A stretch of DNA of 64,000 nt from Paracoccus lichenicola. GTDB lineage: Bacteria > Pseudomonadota > Alphaproteobacteria > Rhodobacterales > Rhodobacteraceae. The stretch covers positions 1-64,000 of the forward strand of contig NZ_WMBT01000007.1 of assembly GCF_009708075.1 (NCBI RefSeq), given 5' to 3'. Numbering within the stretch: position 1 is the stretch's first letter; every line of letters starts with the position of its first letter. Positions 16,801-25,812 of the stretch are shown piece after piece. Position numbers and translations under genes: made by a program. Below the pieces are notes generated by a model that worked only from the letters and a program-made list of their open reading frames with translations, ran no database searches and was not told the DNA's origin.

Positions 16801-17925
16801 TCACGACAGCGGGGCCGCGACGGCCCGGCCGTCGGCAATGAAGGCCTCGACGGCCTCATAGGCCTCGTCGTCGGTCATCTGCTCGGGCGGGTGCTTGCAG
16901 AAATAGGCGGCGGGCGCGATCACCGGCCCGGCGAGGCCCCGGTCGCGCGCGATGGCGGCGCAGCGGATCATGTCGATGGCGACGCCCGCGGAATTGGGGC
17001 TGTCCTCGACCGACAGGCGCAGTTCCAGGTTCATGGGGACGCCGCCGAACAGTTCGCCCTCCATCCGCAGGAAGCAGACCTTGTTGTCGTTCTGCCAGGC
17101 CACGTAATCGGACGGGCCGATATGGATGTTGTCGTCCGTCATGCGTTCGGCGGCGACCGATTGCACGGCCTCGGTCTTGGAGATCTTCTTCTTTTCCAGC
17201 CGCTTGTGGTTCGCCATGTTCAAGAAGTCGGTGTTGCCGCCGGTGTTGAGCTGATAGGTCCGGCACAGCTTGACGCCGCGCTTGTGGAACAGGTCGGTCA
17301 GCACCCGGTGCACGATGGTCGCGCCAAGCTGGGCCTTGATGTCGTCGCCGATGATCGGCACGCCCGCCTTGTGGAAGCGGTCGGCCCAGACCGGATCCGA
17401 GGCGATGAAGACCGGGATGTTGTTGACGAAGGCCACGCCCGCCTCCAGCGCGCATTCGGCATAGAATTCCGTGGCCTTCTGGCTGCCCACGGGCAGATAG
17501 TTCATCAGCACGTCCACGCCCGCGTCGCGCAGCGCGGCCACCACATCGGCGCGCGAGGGTTCCGCCGCGTCGGCCGTCACGAAGGTCCGCGCGTCGGGAT
17601 AGTCGGCCATGTGTTCGGCCACGCCGTCGAGGATCCGGCCCATGCGGACCACGGCGCCGGTGTCGGGCACGTCGGGGGCGAAGACGGCGGTGCAGTTCGG
17701 CAGGGCGAAGATCGCCTGCGCCACGTCGCGGCCCACCTTGCGGGCGTCGATGTCCCAGGCGGCGACCACCCGGATGTCCTCGGGGCGATAGCCCGCCAGA
17801 CTGTGGTGCATCAGCCCGGTGGCATCGTTGCGCCCGGTATAGTGCGTCAGTCCCTGCACCAGCGAGCTGGCGCAGTTGCCGACGCCGATGATGGCGATGT
17901 TGATCGGCATGTGGGCGTCTTTCAT
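16801..17925 (-). CDS. Inositol-3-phosphate synthase
   Basis: 374 residues of the short prokaryotic myo-inositol-1-phosphate synthase class, which cyclises glucose 6-phosphate with NAD as a catalytic cofactor. The Rossmann start is INIAIIGVGNCASSLVQGL. The conserved GDDIKAQLGATI, QLNTGGNTDFLNM, KKISKTEAVQS and SVEDSPNSAGVAIDMIRC blocks that form the active site are intact. The start at 17925 has GAAGG 7 nt upstream; Met6 would be a shorter alternative. It lies inside the glycan operon, 11 bp after the GH-A gene, so inositol is probably a building block of the product or of a lipid anchor. Confidence 0.9.
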   Translation of the reverse strand: MKDAHMPINIAIIGVGNCASSLVQGLTHYTGRNDATGLMHHSLAGYRPEDIRVVAAWDIDARKVGRDVAQAIFALPNCTAVFAPDVPDTGAVVRMGRILDGVAEHMADYPDARTFVTADAAEPSRADVVAALRDAGVDVLMNYLPVGSQKATEFYAECALEAGVAFVNNIPVFIASDPVWADRFHKAGVPIIGDDIKAQLGATIVHRVLTDLFHKRGVKLCRTYQLNTGGNTDFLNMANHKRLEKKKISKTEAVQSVAAERMTDDNIHIGPSDYVAWQNDNKVCFLRMEGELFGGVPMNLELRLSVEDSPNSAGVAIDMIRCAAIARDRGLAGPVIAPAAYFCKHPPEQMTDDEAYEAVEAFIADGRAVAAPLS

Positions 17926-17935
17926 GTCAGGGCCT

Positions 17936-18868
17936 TCACGTCAGGGCCGGCTGGAACGCCGCCGGCGTTGTCTCAACCCGGCCGGGCGCATATCGTTCGA
18001 TCATGGCCGCGCAGAAATCGGCGAACTGCTGCGGATCGTGCGGCGGGCTGGTGTGATGGGCGCCGGGGCCAAGATGTTCGGGCGTGAAGCAGAAGGTCAC
18101 GGTTGTGTCGAAATCGGCCAGCGCCTCCATCTGCCGGTCGAACCAGCCGAGCGCGTCGGGGCGAAAGCTGTCGGCCCAGGACAGGCCCGTGCGCAGGTGC
18201 CGCACGCCCAGCCGTTTCATCCAGGCCACCGCGTCGTCCAGGCGCGGATCCTGGTAATGGAACCATTGCATCAGCCCCATGCCGGCGGCGTGGGGGGCAT
18301 AGGCGTCCAGCGCGGGCTTCGGCGTGCCGTCGGCGCGGATCAGGCCCATGTAGAAATGGCGGTAATAGGACGACCCCTCGGCTTCTCGGTGGCGGGTGGT
18401 CGCGCCCCATTCCTGCGGCAGGTCGTAGAGCGAATACCAGAAGATGCGCGGCACGCGGCCCACCAGCAGTTCCGCCGTCTTCTGGACGCCGAAGACCTGC
18501 ACTTCCTCGGCGCCGAACGATCCAACGCCCACTTCCGTCACCCAGACGGGCTTGTCCGTGACGGCCTCGATCTCGGCCACCTTGGCGGGCCATTCGTGGA
18601 TCTGCCACAGGTTCCAGTCCAGCGGAAATCCGTGGACGGCCACCACATCCACATGATCCAGCGCGCCGTGGCCTTCCATCCGCTGCACCCACAGGGGGTC
18701 GATCGGCGACATGCCGCCCAGCACGCGGGTCAGGCCGGGGTTCACGCCCTTGATCGCCTGCCCCGCCAGCGTGACGCACTGGGCAAAGCGCGACCAGTCC
18801 GGGTCGAGTTCTGGGTCCCAGTGGGACTTGTTGTTCGGCTCGTTCCAGATCATCGCGGCTTCGATCAT
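17936..18868 (-). CDS. Clan GH-A glycoside hydrolase, apparently circularly permuted
   Basis: 310 residues with features of GH-A (GH39-like) barrels in an unusual order. The acid/base motif WNEPNN is at residues 8-13, where about 130 residues normally precede it. The nucleophile strand is WVTEVGVGS (Glu112), then the last strand IFWYSLYDL (142-150) and the usual end GLIRADGTPKPALDAY (176-191). After this comes a region that looks like the canonical beginning: MKRLGVRHLRTGLSW (217-231), FDTTVTFCFTPEHL (253-266) and FADFCAAMIERYAP (282-295), which elsewhere leads straight into the NEP strand. There is no signal peptide, so it is cytosolic. The start (18868) overlaps the methyltransferase stop by 4 bp, and the upstream frame has no barrel sequence. 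It probably acts on a glycan intermediate. Confidence 0.75.
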   Translation of the reverse strand: MIEAAMIWNEPNNKSHWDPELDPDWSRFAQCVTLAGQAIKGVNPGLTRVLGGMSPIDPLWVQRMEGHGALDHVDVVAVHGFPLDWNLWQIHEWPAKVAEIEAVTDKPVWVTEVGVGSFGAEEVQVFGVQKTAELLVGRVPRIFWYSLYDLPQEWGATTRHREAEGSSYYRHFYMGLIRADGTPKPALDAYAPHAAGMGLMQWFHYQDPRLDDAVAWMKRLGVRHLRTGLSWADSFRPDALGWFDRQMEALADFDTTVTFCFTPEHLGPGAHHTSPPHDPQQFADFCAAMIERYAPGRVETTPAAFQPALT

Positions 18869-19656
18869 CGCGCGGCGTCTCCTTGGCTGGGATAGACCGC
18901 GTGCGGTCCGTATTGGGCGAAAGGCACCGGGGCGGTGCGGCACAGGTAAACCTCGTCTGCGGGACCGGATTCGATGGCAAAGCCCGCGGCGCGCAGCATC
19001 GCCTCGACGCCCGCGCGGTTCGGCACCCACCAGTTGGTCCAGTCATGCGCCCATTTCCGTTCGATGAAGGCCATGCGAGGCCAGTCGGGATCCTGGAACT
19101 GGGCGTCCTCGGAAAACTCGTAATCGGCGGCGGGCGCGGCCACGCTGTCGGGACCGCGCGTCAGCGTCTGGAACAGCATCAGGTCGCCCGCCACATGCGC
19201 GCGGATCAGATCCAGCGCCAGCAGCGGGTGGCGCAGGTGGTAAAGCACCCCCATGAAGATCACCAGGTCGAAGCGTTCGCCCAGGGCCGCCACGTCATAG
19301 ACGCCCATCTGCCGGAACTCGACCCCGTCCATGTCCAGCACCTGACCCGCAAAGCGGGCCTGCGCCAGATAGCGGGCGTCGGTGTCGATGCCCAGCACGC
19401 GGGCGGCGCCCCTGCGGCGCATCTCGAAGCTGTAGAAGCCCGCGTTGCAGCCGATGTCCAGGACAGTCCTGCCGGTCAGATCCGTGGGCAGCAGATGCGC
19501 GAAGCGGGCGAACTTGTCGGCGGGATAATCGCCCAGGAAATGCGCGGGCGCGGTGCGGACGCCGCACAGGTCGAGGTTCTGGAACCACGGGCCAAGCCGT
19601 TCAGCTTCCTGTGCAATCCGCGCTGCGTTCATCGTCCGTCCGCTGGTCGTTTCCAT
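18865..19656 (-). CDS. SAM-dependent methyltransferase (CmoB-like)
   Basis: 263 residues. The class I methyltransferase core is clear: VLDIGCNAGFYSFEM binds SAM, VLGIDTDARYL is the second motif and FDLVIFMGVLYHLRHP the fourth. The N-terminal WFQNLDLCGVRTAP with DYPADKFARF resembles the CmoB-like proteins found in glycan loci, so a sugar or lipid-linked substrate is more likely than tRNA here. The start at 19656 overlaps the upstream phosphatase by 56 bp; Met9 at 19632 is also possible. Its stop overlaps the hydrolase start (ATGA). Confidence 0.8.
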   Translation of the reverse strand: METTSGRTMNAARIAQEAERLGPWFQNLDLCGVRTAPAHFLGDYPADKFARFAHLLPTDLTGRTVLDIGCNAGFYSFEMRRRGAARVLGIDTDARYLAQARFAGQVLDMDGVEFRQMGVYDVAALGERFDLVIFMGVLYHLRHPLLALDLIRAHVAGDLMLFQTLTRGPDSVAAPAADYEFSEDAQFQDPDWPRMAFIERKWAHDWTNWWVPNRAGVEAMLRAAGFAIESGPADEVYLCRTAPVPFAQYGPHAVYPSQGDAAR

Positions 19657-20236
19657 TAAGGGTTAGGACATGGAAAGAACCTTGTCCATGCGCCATCACC
19701 CAACTGATGGACGCGGGCGCGATCTCGAACCGCAGGATGTTGTCCAGCGGCAGGCCAAGCGCATGGGCCAGCACCCCCCGGATCACGTCGCAATGGCTGA
19801 CGCAGAGGACCGGCCCGCCCCCCTGCGCGGCCAGCCCGTCCAGATGCGCCACGGCGCGGGCCACGGCGGCCGCCATCGTCTCGCCCCCCGGCGTGGGGGC
19901 GGTGCCGCGCGCGGCGTTCCAGTGCTGCCAGGCCGGGTCCGCGTCCAGGTCGGCAAAGCGCGCGCCGGACCAGGCGCCGAAGTCGATCTCGTCCAGGGCC
20001 TCGGCTGGCACGGGAGCCAGTCCCAGGCCTTGGCCCAGGATCGCGGCGGTCTCGACCGTGCGGCGGCGGGGGCTGGTGGCGATGGCGGTGACGCCCCGCC
20101 CCGCCAGCCGCCGTGCCAGGGCCGCCGTCTCGTCCCGACCCGCCGGATTCAGCGCAATGTCGCGCGTCCGCCCGCTGAGCCAGGTGCCCAGGTCGTCATG
20201 CGAACCGTGCCGGACAAGCCCGATCAGCACGCTCAT
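19601..20236 (-). CDS. Histidine phosphatase family protein (glycan locus)
   Basis: 211 residues, different from the histidine phosphatase at 8.9 kb. The motif IGLVRHGSHDD starts near residue 5, followed by SPRRRTVETA, EIDFGAWSG and VLCVSHCDVIRG with the second catalytic histidine. ATG 20236 is chosen because it places the RHG motif at the usual position. It is the first gene of the minus-strand glycan arm and has the divergent control region upstream. A possible role is dephosphorylation of inositol phosphate or a sugar phosphate, which the operon otherwise lacks; this is inference. Confidence 0.8.
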   Translation of the reverse strand: MSVLIGLVRHGSHDDLGTWLSGRTRDIALNPAGRDETAALARRLAGRGVTAIATSPRRRTVETAAILGQGLGLAPVPAEALDEIDFGAWSGARFADLDADPAWQHWNAARGTAPTPGGETMAAAVARAVAHLDGLAAQGGGPVLCVSHCDVIRGVLAHALGLPLDNILRFEIAPASISWVMAHGQGSFHVLTLNGNDQRTDDERSADCTGS

Positions 20237-20371
20237 GCGGCAGCCCGGACAGGCTGCGGCCCTGTCAAGCAACAAAGATGATGATGATGAGGGAACAAAA
20301 CTTGCATGGGCGCTTTTACATCACAACACTGATACCGTTGCAAATTCTGAAACAACAGAACGGGGGACAGA
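20237..20371. promoter_or_regulatory. Divergent control region of the glycan locus
   Basis: This 135-bp gap between the two arms is AT-richer than its surroundings and contains a GATGATGATGATGA run. Both operons must start here because all other genes in each arm are adjacent or overlapping. No clear operator or consensus promoter could be fixed. A GGGGGA ribosome binding site precedes the TTG start at 20372. Confidence 0.5.
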
Positions 20372-21487
20372 TTGGAAAAGGTTCTGATCACGGGCGGCGC
20401 GGGCTTCATCGGACGCTTCGTCACCGACGAATTGCTGCGGCGCGGCCATCAGGTCCGCGTGCTGGACGCGCTGATCCCGCAGGTCCACGGGGACGGCGCG
20501 GGCCGCCCCGACGCGCTGAACGCCGAGGCCGAGTTCATCCACGGCGACGTGCGCGACGGGGACGCCGTGACCCGCGCGCTGCAAGGCGTGGACAGCGTGA
20601 TCCACCTGGCCGCCGAGGTCGGCGTGGGCCAGTCGATGTACGAGGTCGAACGCTACACATCCACGAACGACGTGGGCACCGCCGTCCTGTTCGAGAAGCT
20701 GATCGACAACCCCGTGCGCCGGGTCGTCACGGCATCGTCCATGTCGATCTATGGCGAGGGGCTGTATCGCGACGCGGACGGCGGAACGGTGGAAGACGCC
20801 GAGCGCGTGGGCATCCGCGACGGGCTGAAGCAATGGGATCCGGTCGATGCGCAGGGCCGTCCGCTGACCCCGGTCGCCACGCCGGAATGGAAGCGCCCGA
20901 ACCTCGCGTCCATCTATGCGCTGAACAAGTTCGTGCAGGAACGCACCACCCACATCATGACCGCCCCCTACGGGATCGAGGGCGTATGCCTGCGCCTGTT
21001 CAACGTCTTTGGTCCCGGTCAGGCGCTGTCCAATCCCTATACCGGGGTGCTGGCGATCTTCGCCTCGCGCTATCTGAACGGCCAGGCGCCGATGATCTTC
21101 GAGGATGGCGAGCAGCGGCGCGATTTCGTCCACGTGTCCGACGTGGCCCGCGCCTTTGCCGAGGCGCTGTCGCTGCCCCAGGCGGCGGGCGGGACGTTCA
21201 ACATCGGGTCCGGCCACGACCGGTCCGTGACCGAGGTCGCGCAGGAACTGGGCCGCGCCATGGGCCGCAATGCGCTGGAGCCGCAGATCGTCGGCAAGGC
21301 CCGCATCGGCGACATCCGCCATTGCTTCTGCGACACCACGCTTGCGGCGGAAACGCTGGGCTTCCGCGCCGACACCGATTTCCGCGAAGGGTTGGCGGAA
21401 CTGGCCGAATGGGTGGCCAGCCAGACCGCCGTGGACCGCGTGGAACAGGCGCGGGCGGAACTGGACAAGCGCGGGCTGGTGGCATGA
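20372..21487 (+). CDS. NAD-dependent nucleotide-sugar epimerase/dehydratase
   Basis: 371 residues of the extended SDR family, like UDP-glucose 4-epimerase. Cofactor motif: LITGGAGFIGRFV. Active-site serine region SSMSIYGEG, catalytic pair in IYALNKFVQE (YxxxK), and the late motif RRDFVHVSDVARAF. The start is TTG 20372, with GGGGGA 6 nt upstream and the Rossmann motif at residue 6; there is no ATG nearby. The first gene of the plus-strand arm. It overlaps the next SDR by 4 bp. The exact sugar is not clear. Confidence 0.85.
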   Translation: MEKVLITGGAGFIGRFVTDELLRRGHQVRVLDALIPQVHGDGAGRPDALNAEAEFIHGDVRDGDAVTRALQGVDSVIHLAAEVGVGQSMYEVERYTSTNDVGTAVLFEKLIDNPVRRVVTASSMSIYGEGLYRDADGGTVEDAERVGIRDGLKQWDPVDAQGRPLTPVATPEWKRPNLASIYALNKFVQERTTHIMTAPYGIEGVCLRLFNVFGPGQALSNPYTGVLAIFASRYLNGQAPMIFEDGEQRRDFVHVSDVARAFAEALSLPQAAGGTFNIGSGHDRSVTEVAQELGRAMGRNALEPQIVGKARIGDIRHCFCDTTLAAETLGFRADTDFREGLAELAEWVASQTAVDRVEQARAELDKRGLVA

Positions 21488-22572
21488 CGGGGCGAACCGA
21501 CGCAACCGCCGATCCGCGCCCGGTGCTGGTCACGGGGGGCGCGGGCTTCATCGGCTCGAACCTCGCCGACCGGCTGGCGGCGGACGGGCACCGGGTCATC
21601 GTCTATGACGCGCTGAGCCGCCCGGGGGTGGAACGCAACCTGTCCTGGCTGCAAGCGCGCCATGGCGACCGGATCACCCACATCCACGCCGACATCCGCG
21701 ACGCCGCCCGCATGACAACGGCGGCGCAACAGGCGAAGGTGGTCTTTCACCTCGCCGCCCAGGTCGCCGTGACCACCAGCATGGTCGAGCCGGTCGAGGA
21801 CATGACGATCAACCTGATCGGCACGATGAACCTGCTCGAGGCGCTCCGCGCCAAGGCCGACAACACGCCGCTGATCTTCGCGTCCACGAATAAAGTTTAC
21901 GGCGACCTGGCCGATCTCGACTTCGCGCTGGAAGGCGAGGCCTATCGCCCGACCGACGCCCAGGTCTGCGCCCACGGGATCGGAGAAGCCCGCCCGCTGG
22001 ATTTCCACACCCCCTACGGCTGTTCCAAGGGCGCGGCGGACCAGTATGTGCTGGATTATGCCCGCAGCTTCGGCGTGCCGACCTGCGTGCTGCGCATGTC
22101 CTGCATCTACGGCCAGCGCCAGATGGGGACCGAGGATCAGGGGTGGGTCGCCCATTTCCTGATCCGCGCGCTGAAAGGCCAGGGCATCACGCTTTACGGC
22201 GACGGCTGCCAGGTCCGCGACATCCTGGACGTGTCGAACGCGGTCGAGGCCTATCTGGCCGCCTGGGCGCGGATCGAGCAGGTGTCGGGCCGGGTCTTCA
22301 ACCTGGGCGGCGGTCCTGCGAACGCGGTCAGCCTGCGGCAGTTGCTGGACTTCGTGGGCCGGATCCTCGACCGCCCGGTAGAGATCGCCTATTCCGACTG
22401 GCGCGCGGGCGACCAGCGGTATTTCGTGGCCGATACCCGCGCGGCGGAACAGGCCCTGGACCTGTCGCCCAAGGTCGATTGGCAGGACGGCGTGACCCGG
22501 CTGGCGCAATGGCTGGCGGCCGAGGGCGGGATCAACCTGCCCATCGGCCAGCCGCTGGCGAAATCCGCATGA
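21484..22572 (+). CDS. CDP-paratose 2-epimerase-like SDR
   Basis: 362 residues. SDR motifs: VLVTGGAGFIGSNLADRL, IFASTNKVYGDL and the catalytic YGCSKGAADQYVLDYARSFG (YxxxK). STNKVYG and HTPYGCSKGAADQY are characteristic of the CDP-tyvelose/paratose 2-epimerase group, so epimerisation at C2 of a nucleotide sugar is the best guess; the other genes for CDP-paratose are not seen here. Overlaps its neighbours by 4 bp on both sides. Confidence 0.8.
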   Translation: MTGRTDATADPRPVLVTGGAGFIGSNLADRLAADGHRVIVYDALSRPGVERNLSWLQARHGDRITHIHADIRDAARMTTAAQQAKVVFHLAAQVAVTTSMVEPVEDMTINLIGTMNLLEALRAKADNTPLIFASTNKVYGDLADLDFALEGEAYRPTDAQVCAHGIGEARPLDFHTPYGCSKGAADQYVLDYARSFGVPTCVLRMSCIYGQRQMGTEDQGWVAHFLIRALKGQGITLYGDGCQVRDILDVSNAVEAYLAAWARIEQVSGRVFNLGGGPANAVSLRQLLDFVGRILDRPVEIAYSDWRAGDQRYFVADTRAAEQALDLSPKVDWQDGVTRLAQWLAAEGGINLPIGQPLAKSA

Positions 22573-23630
22573 TGCGGGTGCTGATGACCACCGACGCCGT
22601 CGGCGGCGTCTGGCAATACGCGCTGGAACTGGCCGCCGCGCTGGAGGCCGAGGTGGTGCTGGCCGTGCTTGGTCCCGCGCCCGACGCCGACCAGCGGGCG
22701 GCGGCGCAGGCGGCGGGCGTGCGGCTGGTGGACACCGGCCTGCCGCTGGATTGGCTGAGCGATAGCCCCGCCCCGGTGCTGGCGGCGGGTGAAGCGGTGG
22801 CACGGCTGGCGCGCGACATGGGCGCGGATCTGGTGCATCTGAACGCGCCCGCGCTGGCCGTGGCGCGTTATGACATGCCGGTCGTCGCGGTGAACCACGG
22901 CTGCCTGGGCACCTGGTGGGACGCGGCGCGCGGCGGGGCGGTGGACCCCGCGCTGGCTTGGCTGCCCGACCTGGTGGGCCAGGGCCTGCGCGCGGCGGAT
23001 CGCGTGGTGGCCCCCACCCGCGCCTATGCCGAGGCCGTGGCCCGCCGCTATGGCCTGCCCGTCACGCCGCTGGCGGTCCACAACGGCCGGACGCCGATGC
23101 CCCTGCCCGATGCGCAGCCCTTCCATGGCGCGCTGACGATCGGGCGGCTGTGGGACGAGGCCAAGGACACCGCCACGCTGGATGCCGCCGCCGCCCTGCT
23201 GGACGCGCCCCTTGTCGCCATCGGCGCCACCCGCGCGCCCCATGGCGCGACGGTCGCGCCCGCGCATCTGCAAGCCACCGGGCCGCTGCCACCCGAAATC
23301 ATCGCCCATTGGCTGGCCCGCCGCCCTGTCTTCGTCAGCGCCGCCCGGTTCGAGCCGTTCGGCCTGGCCGTGCTGGAAGCAGCCCAGGCCGGCTGCCCGC
23401 TGGTGCTGTCGGACATTCCGACCTTCCGCGAACTGTGGGAAGGCGCGGCCCGTTTCGTCGCCCCCGGCGATGCGCAGGGCTTTGCCGATGCCATCGCCGC
23501 CGCCCTGGCCGATCCCGCGCCCGGCGAGGCCGCCCGCCAGCGCGCCGCCCTTTATACCCCCGCCGCGATGGCCGCCCGGATGGCCGGGATCCATCGCGAC
23601 GCGCTTTCGACACGGACCCAAGCCGCATGA
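22569..23630 (+). CDS. GT4-type glycosyltransferase
   Basis: 353 residues with a GT-B fold. The N-terminal MTTDAVGGVWQYALELAAAL is typical of the acceptor-side GGxxxH/Y-like region of GT4. The C-terminal donor motif FEPFGLAVLEAAQAG has the two glutamates spaced as E-x7-E. GRLWDEAKDTATLD resembles the usual GRLxxxKG. It is a soluble, probably membrane-associated enzyme using a nucleotide sugar. ATG 22569 overlaps the previous stop; Met2 is an alternative. Confidence 0.8.
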   Translation: MMRVLMTTDAVGGVWQYALELAAALEAEVVLAVLGPAPDADQRAAAQAAGVRLVDTGLPLDWLSDSPAPVLAAGEAVARLARDMGADLVHLNAPALAVARYDMPVVAVNHGCLGTWWDAARGGAVDPALAWLPDLVGQGLRAADRVVAPTRAYAEAVARRYGLPVTPLAVHNGRTPMPLPDAQPFHGALTIGRLWDEAKDTATLDAAAALLDAPLVAIGATRAPHGATVAPAHLQATGPLPPEIIAHWLARRPVFVSAARFEPFGLAVLEAAQAGCPLVLSDIPTFRELWEGAARFVAPGDAQGFADAIAAALADPAPGEAARQRAALYTPAAMAARMAGIHRDALSTRTQAA

Positions 23631-24733
23631 AGATCGTCTATTTCACCCATTCGCTGCAAAGCTGCTGGAACCACGGCAACGCCCATTTCCTGCGCGGCGT
23701 GCTGCGGGAACTGGCCGCAGCGGGCCACCATGTCCGCGCCCTGGAACCGCAGGGCGCCTGGAGCCTGGAAAACCTGCTGCGCGACCATGGCGAGGCGGGG
23801 CTGGAGCCGTTCCGCCGGAACTATCCCGACCTGTCGGTCAAAACCTACGACCCCGCCGCCGATCCGGTGGATCTCGCGGGCGATGCCGACCTGGTGATCG
23901 TCCACGAATGGAACGACCCGGCGCTGGCCGCGACCCTGGGCCGGGCGCGCAAGGGGGCCGCGCGTTTCAAACTGCTGTTCCACGACACCCACCACCGCGC
24001 CGTCAGCGACCCCGAGGCGATCCGTGCCTTCGACCTGTCCGGCTTCGACGGCGTGCTGGCCTTCGGCGAGACGCTGAGCGCGGTGTATCGCCGCTGGGGT
24101 TGGGGCGACCGCGTCTGGACCTGGCACGAGGCCGCCGACACCCGCCTGTTCCACCCGCCCGCGCAGGAAGGCGCACGCGACGGCCTCGTCTGGATCGGCA
24201 ACTGGGGCGACGGCGAACGGACCGAGGAGCTGGAAACCTTCCTGTTCCGCCCGGCGCAACAGGCGGGCCTGCCGCTGGACATCTACGGCGTCCGCTACCC
24301 CGCCGAAGCCTTGGCGACGCTGGACCGCTACGGCGTCCGCTATCACGGCTGGGCGCCCAACGCCGCGGCACCGGAGATCTTCGCGCGCCACATGGCGACG
24401 GTCCACGTCCCCCGGCGCTTCTATACCACGATGCTGCCCGGCATCCCCACCATCCGCGTCTTCGAGGCGCTGGCCTGCGGCATCCCGCTGGTATCCGCGC
24501 CATGGCAGGACAGCGAAACCCTGTTCCGCCCCGGCGACTTCCTGTTCGCCCGCGACGGCGCGGAAATGACCGCCCGCCTGCGCGAGTTGTCGAACGACCC
24601 CGCCCTGCGCGCCTCGCTGGCGGCGCACGGGTTGGAAACCATCCGCGCCCGCCACACCTGCGCCCATCGCGCGGGGGAACTGTTGTCCATCGCCGGAACG
24701 CTCGGCCTGAACCAAGGAGCCTCTGCGGCATGA
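23627..24733 (+). CDS. CgeB-like glycosyltransferase 1
   Basis: 368 residues. The first of three consecutive GT-B proteins beginning MK(I/L)V that resemble the CgeB group (Glyco_trans_1_2). Starts with KIVYFTHSLQSCWNHGNAHF, and the C-terminal half has VHVPRRFYTTMLPGIPTIRV, FEALACGIPLVSAPWQDSET, the donor-side segment of this group. The catalytic details of the family are not established. Overlaps both neighbours by 4 bp (ATGA). Confidence 0.75.
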   Translation: MKIVYFTHSLQSCWNHGNAHFLRGVLRELAAAGHHVRALEPQGAWSLENLLRDHGEAGLEPFRRNYPDLSVKTYDPAADPVDLAGDADLVIVHEWNDPALAATLGRARKGAARFKLLFHDTHHRAVSDPEAIRAFDLSGFDGVLAFGETLSAVYRRWGWGDRVWTWHEAADTRLFHPPAQEGARDGLVWIGNWGDGERTEELETFLFRPAQQAGLPLDIYGVRYPAEALATLDRYGVRYHGWAPNAAAPEIFARHMATVHVPRRFYTTMLPGIPTIRVFEALACGIPLVSAPWQDSETLFRPGDFLFARDGAEMTARLRELSNDPALRASLAAHGLETIRARHTCAHRAGELLSIAGTLGLNQGASAA

Positions 24734-25812
24734 AGATCGCATTCTACGGATCCAGCCTGCTGTCGTCCTATTGGAACGGGGCGGCCACCTATTACCGGGG
24801 CATCCTGGGGGAACTCGCCAAGCGCGGCTACCAGATCACCTTCTATGAACCCGATGCTTTCGACCGGCAGAAGCACCGCGACATCGACCCGCCCGACTGG
24901 TGCCGCTCGGTCGTCTATCCCGCCACCGAAGACGCCATGCGGGGCGTCCTGGCCGAGGCGGGGGATGCCGACATCGTGGTCAAGGCCAACGGCGTCGGCG
25001 TCTTCGACCGGGAACTGCTGGAGGGCGTCATCGCGCAGGCCCGGCCCGGCGCGCTGAAGATCTTCTGGGACGTGGACGCCGCCGCCACCCTGGACGAGAT
25101 GCGCGCCGACCCCGGCCATCCCGTGCGGCAGGCGCTGCCGGGTCTCGACATGGTGCTGACCTATGGCGGCGGTCCCCCGGTGGTGGACGCCTATCGCGGC
25201 TTTGGCGCGAAGCTGTGCGAGCCGGTCTACAACGCGCTGGACCCCGCCACGCACCACCCCGCGCCTGCGGACCCACGCTTCGCATCCGACCTGGCCTTCC
25301 TGGGCAACCGCCTGCCCGACCGAGAGGCGCGGGTCGAGGAGTTCTTCCTGAAGCCCGCCGCGATGCTGGCAAACCGCAGCTTCCTGATCGGCGGCAATGG
25401 CTGGGACAGCAAGCCCATGCCCGCCAACGTCCGCCACCTGGGCCATGTCTATACGCATGAACACAATGCCTTCAACTGCACGCCCCTGGCGGTGCTGAAC
25501 GTCGCCCGGGACAGCATGGCCCATGTGGGCTTTTCCCCCGCCACCCGCGTCTTCGAGGCGGCGGGCGCGGCCGCCTGCCTCATCACCGACGCGTGGGAGG
25601 GGATCGAGCAGTTCCTGACCCCCGACCGCGAGGTTCTGGTCGCCCGCGACGGACAGGACGTGGCCGATCATCTGGCGGCGCTGACGCCGGAACGGGCGCG
25701 CGAAATCGGCCAGGCCGCGCTGGCGCGGGTCAAGGCGGAACACACCTATGCCCTGCGCGGCGCGCAGGTGGACGCGCTGCTGCGTGCGCAGGCCAGGGGG
25801 ATGGCGGCATGA
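24730..25812 (+). CDS. CgeB-like glycosyltransferase 2
   Basis: 360 residues. N-terminus MKIAFYGSSLLSSYWNGAAT, then RGILGELAKRGYQITFYEPD. The C-terminal donor region is LNVARDSMAHVGFSPATRVF, then EAAGAAACLITDAWEGIEQF, typical of CgeB-like proteins. It is a paralogue of the next gene, with the same order of segments (YRGxLxELAKRG, DPDWCR, GFSPxxRxFEAxA). A 4-bp ATGA overlap joins it to each neighbour. Confidence 0.8.
   Translation: MKIAFYGSSLLSSYWNGAATYYRGILGELAKRGYQITFYEPDAFDRQKHRDIDPPDWCRSVVYPATEDAMRGVLAEAGDADIVVKANGVGVFDRELLEGVIAQARPGALKIFWDVDAAATLDEMRADPGHPVRQALPGLDMVLTYGGGPPVVDAYRGFGAKLCEPVYNALDPATHHPAPADPRFASDLAFLGNRLPDREARVEEFFLKPAAMLANRSFLIGGNGWDSKPMPANVRHLGHVYTHEHNAFNCTPLAVLNVARDSMAHVGFSPATRVFEAAGAAACLITDAWEGIEQFLTPDREVLVARDGQDVADHLAALTPERAREIGQAALARVKAEHTYALRGAQVDALLRAQARGMAA

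Noticed and set aside
20277..20290. GAT trinucleotide run as a phase-variation repeat
   Set aside because: Only four units and not inside a coding frame; too short to argue for phase variation.
23182..25812. Very long alternative-frame start for the glycosyltransferase at 24730
   Set aside because: The part before 24730 is Pro/Arg-rich and overlaps two good genes; the ATGA overlap at 24730 marks the true start.
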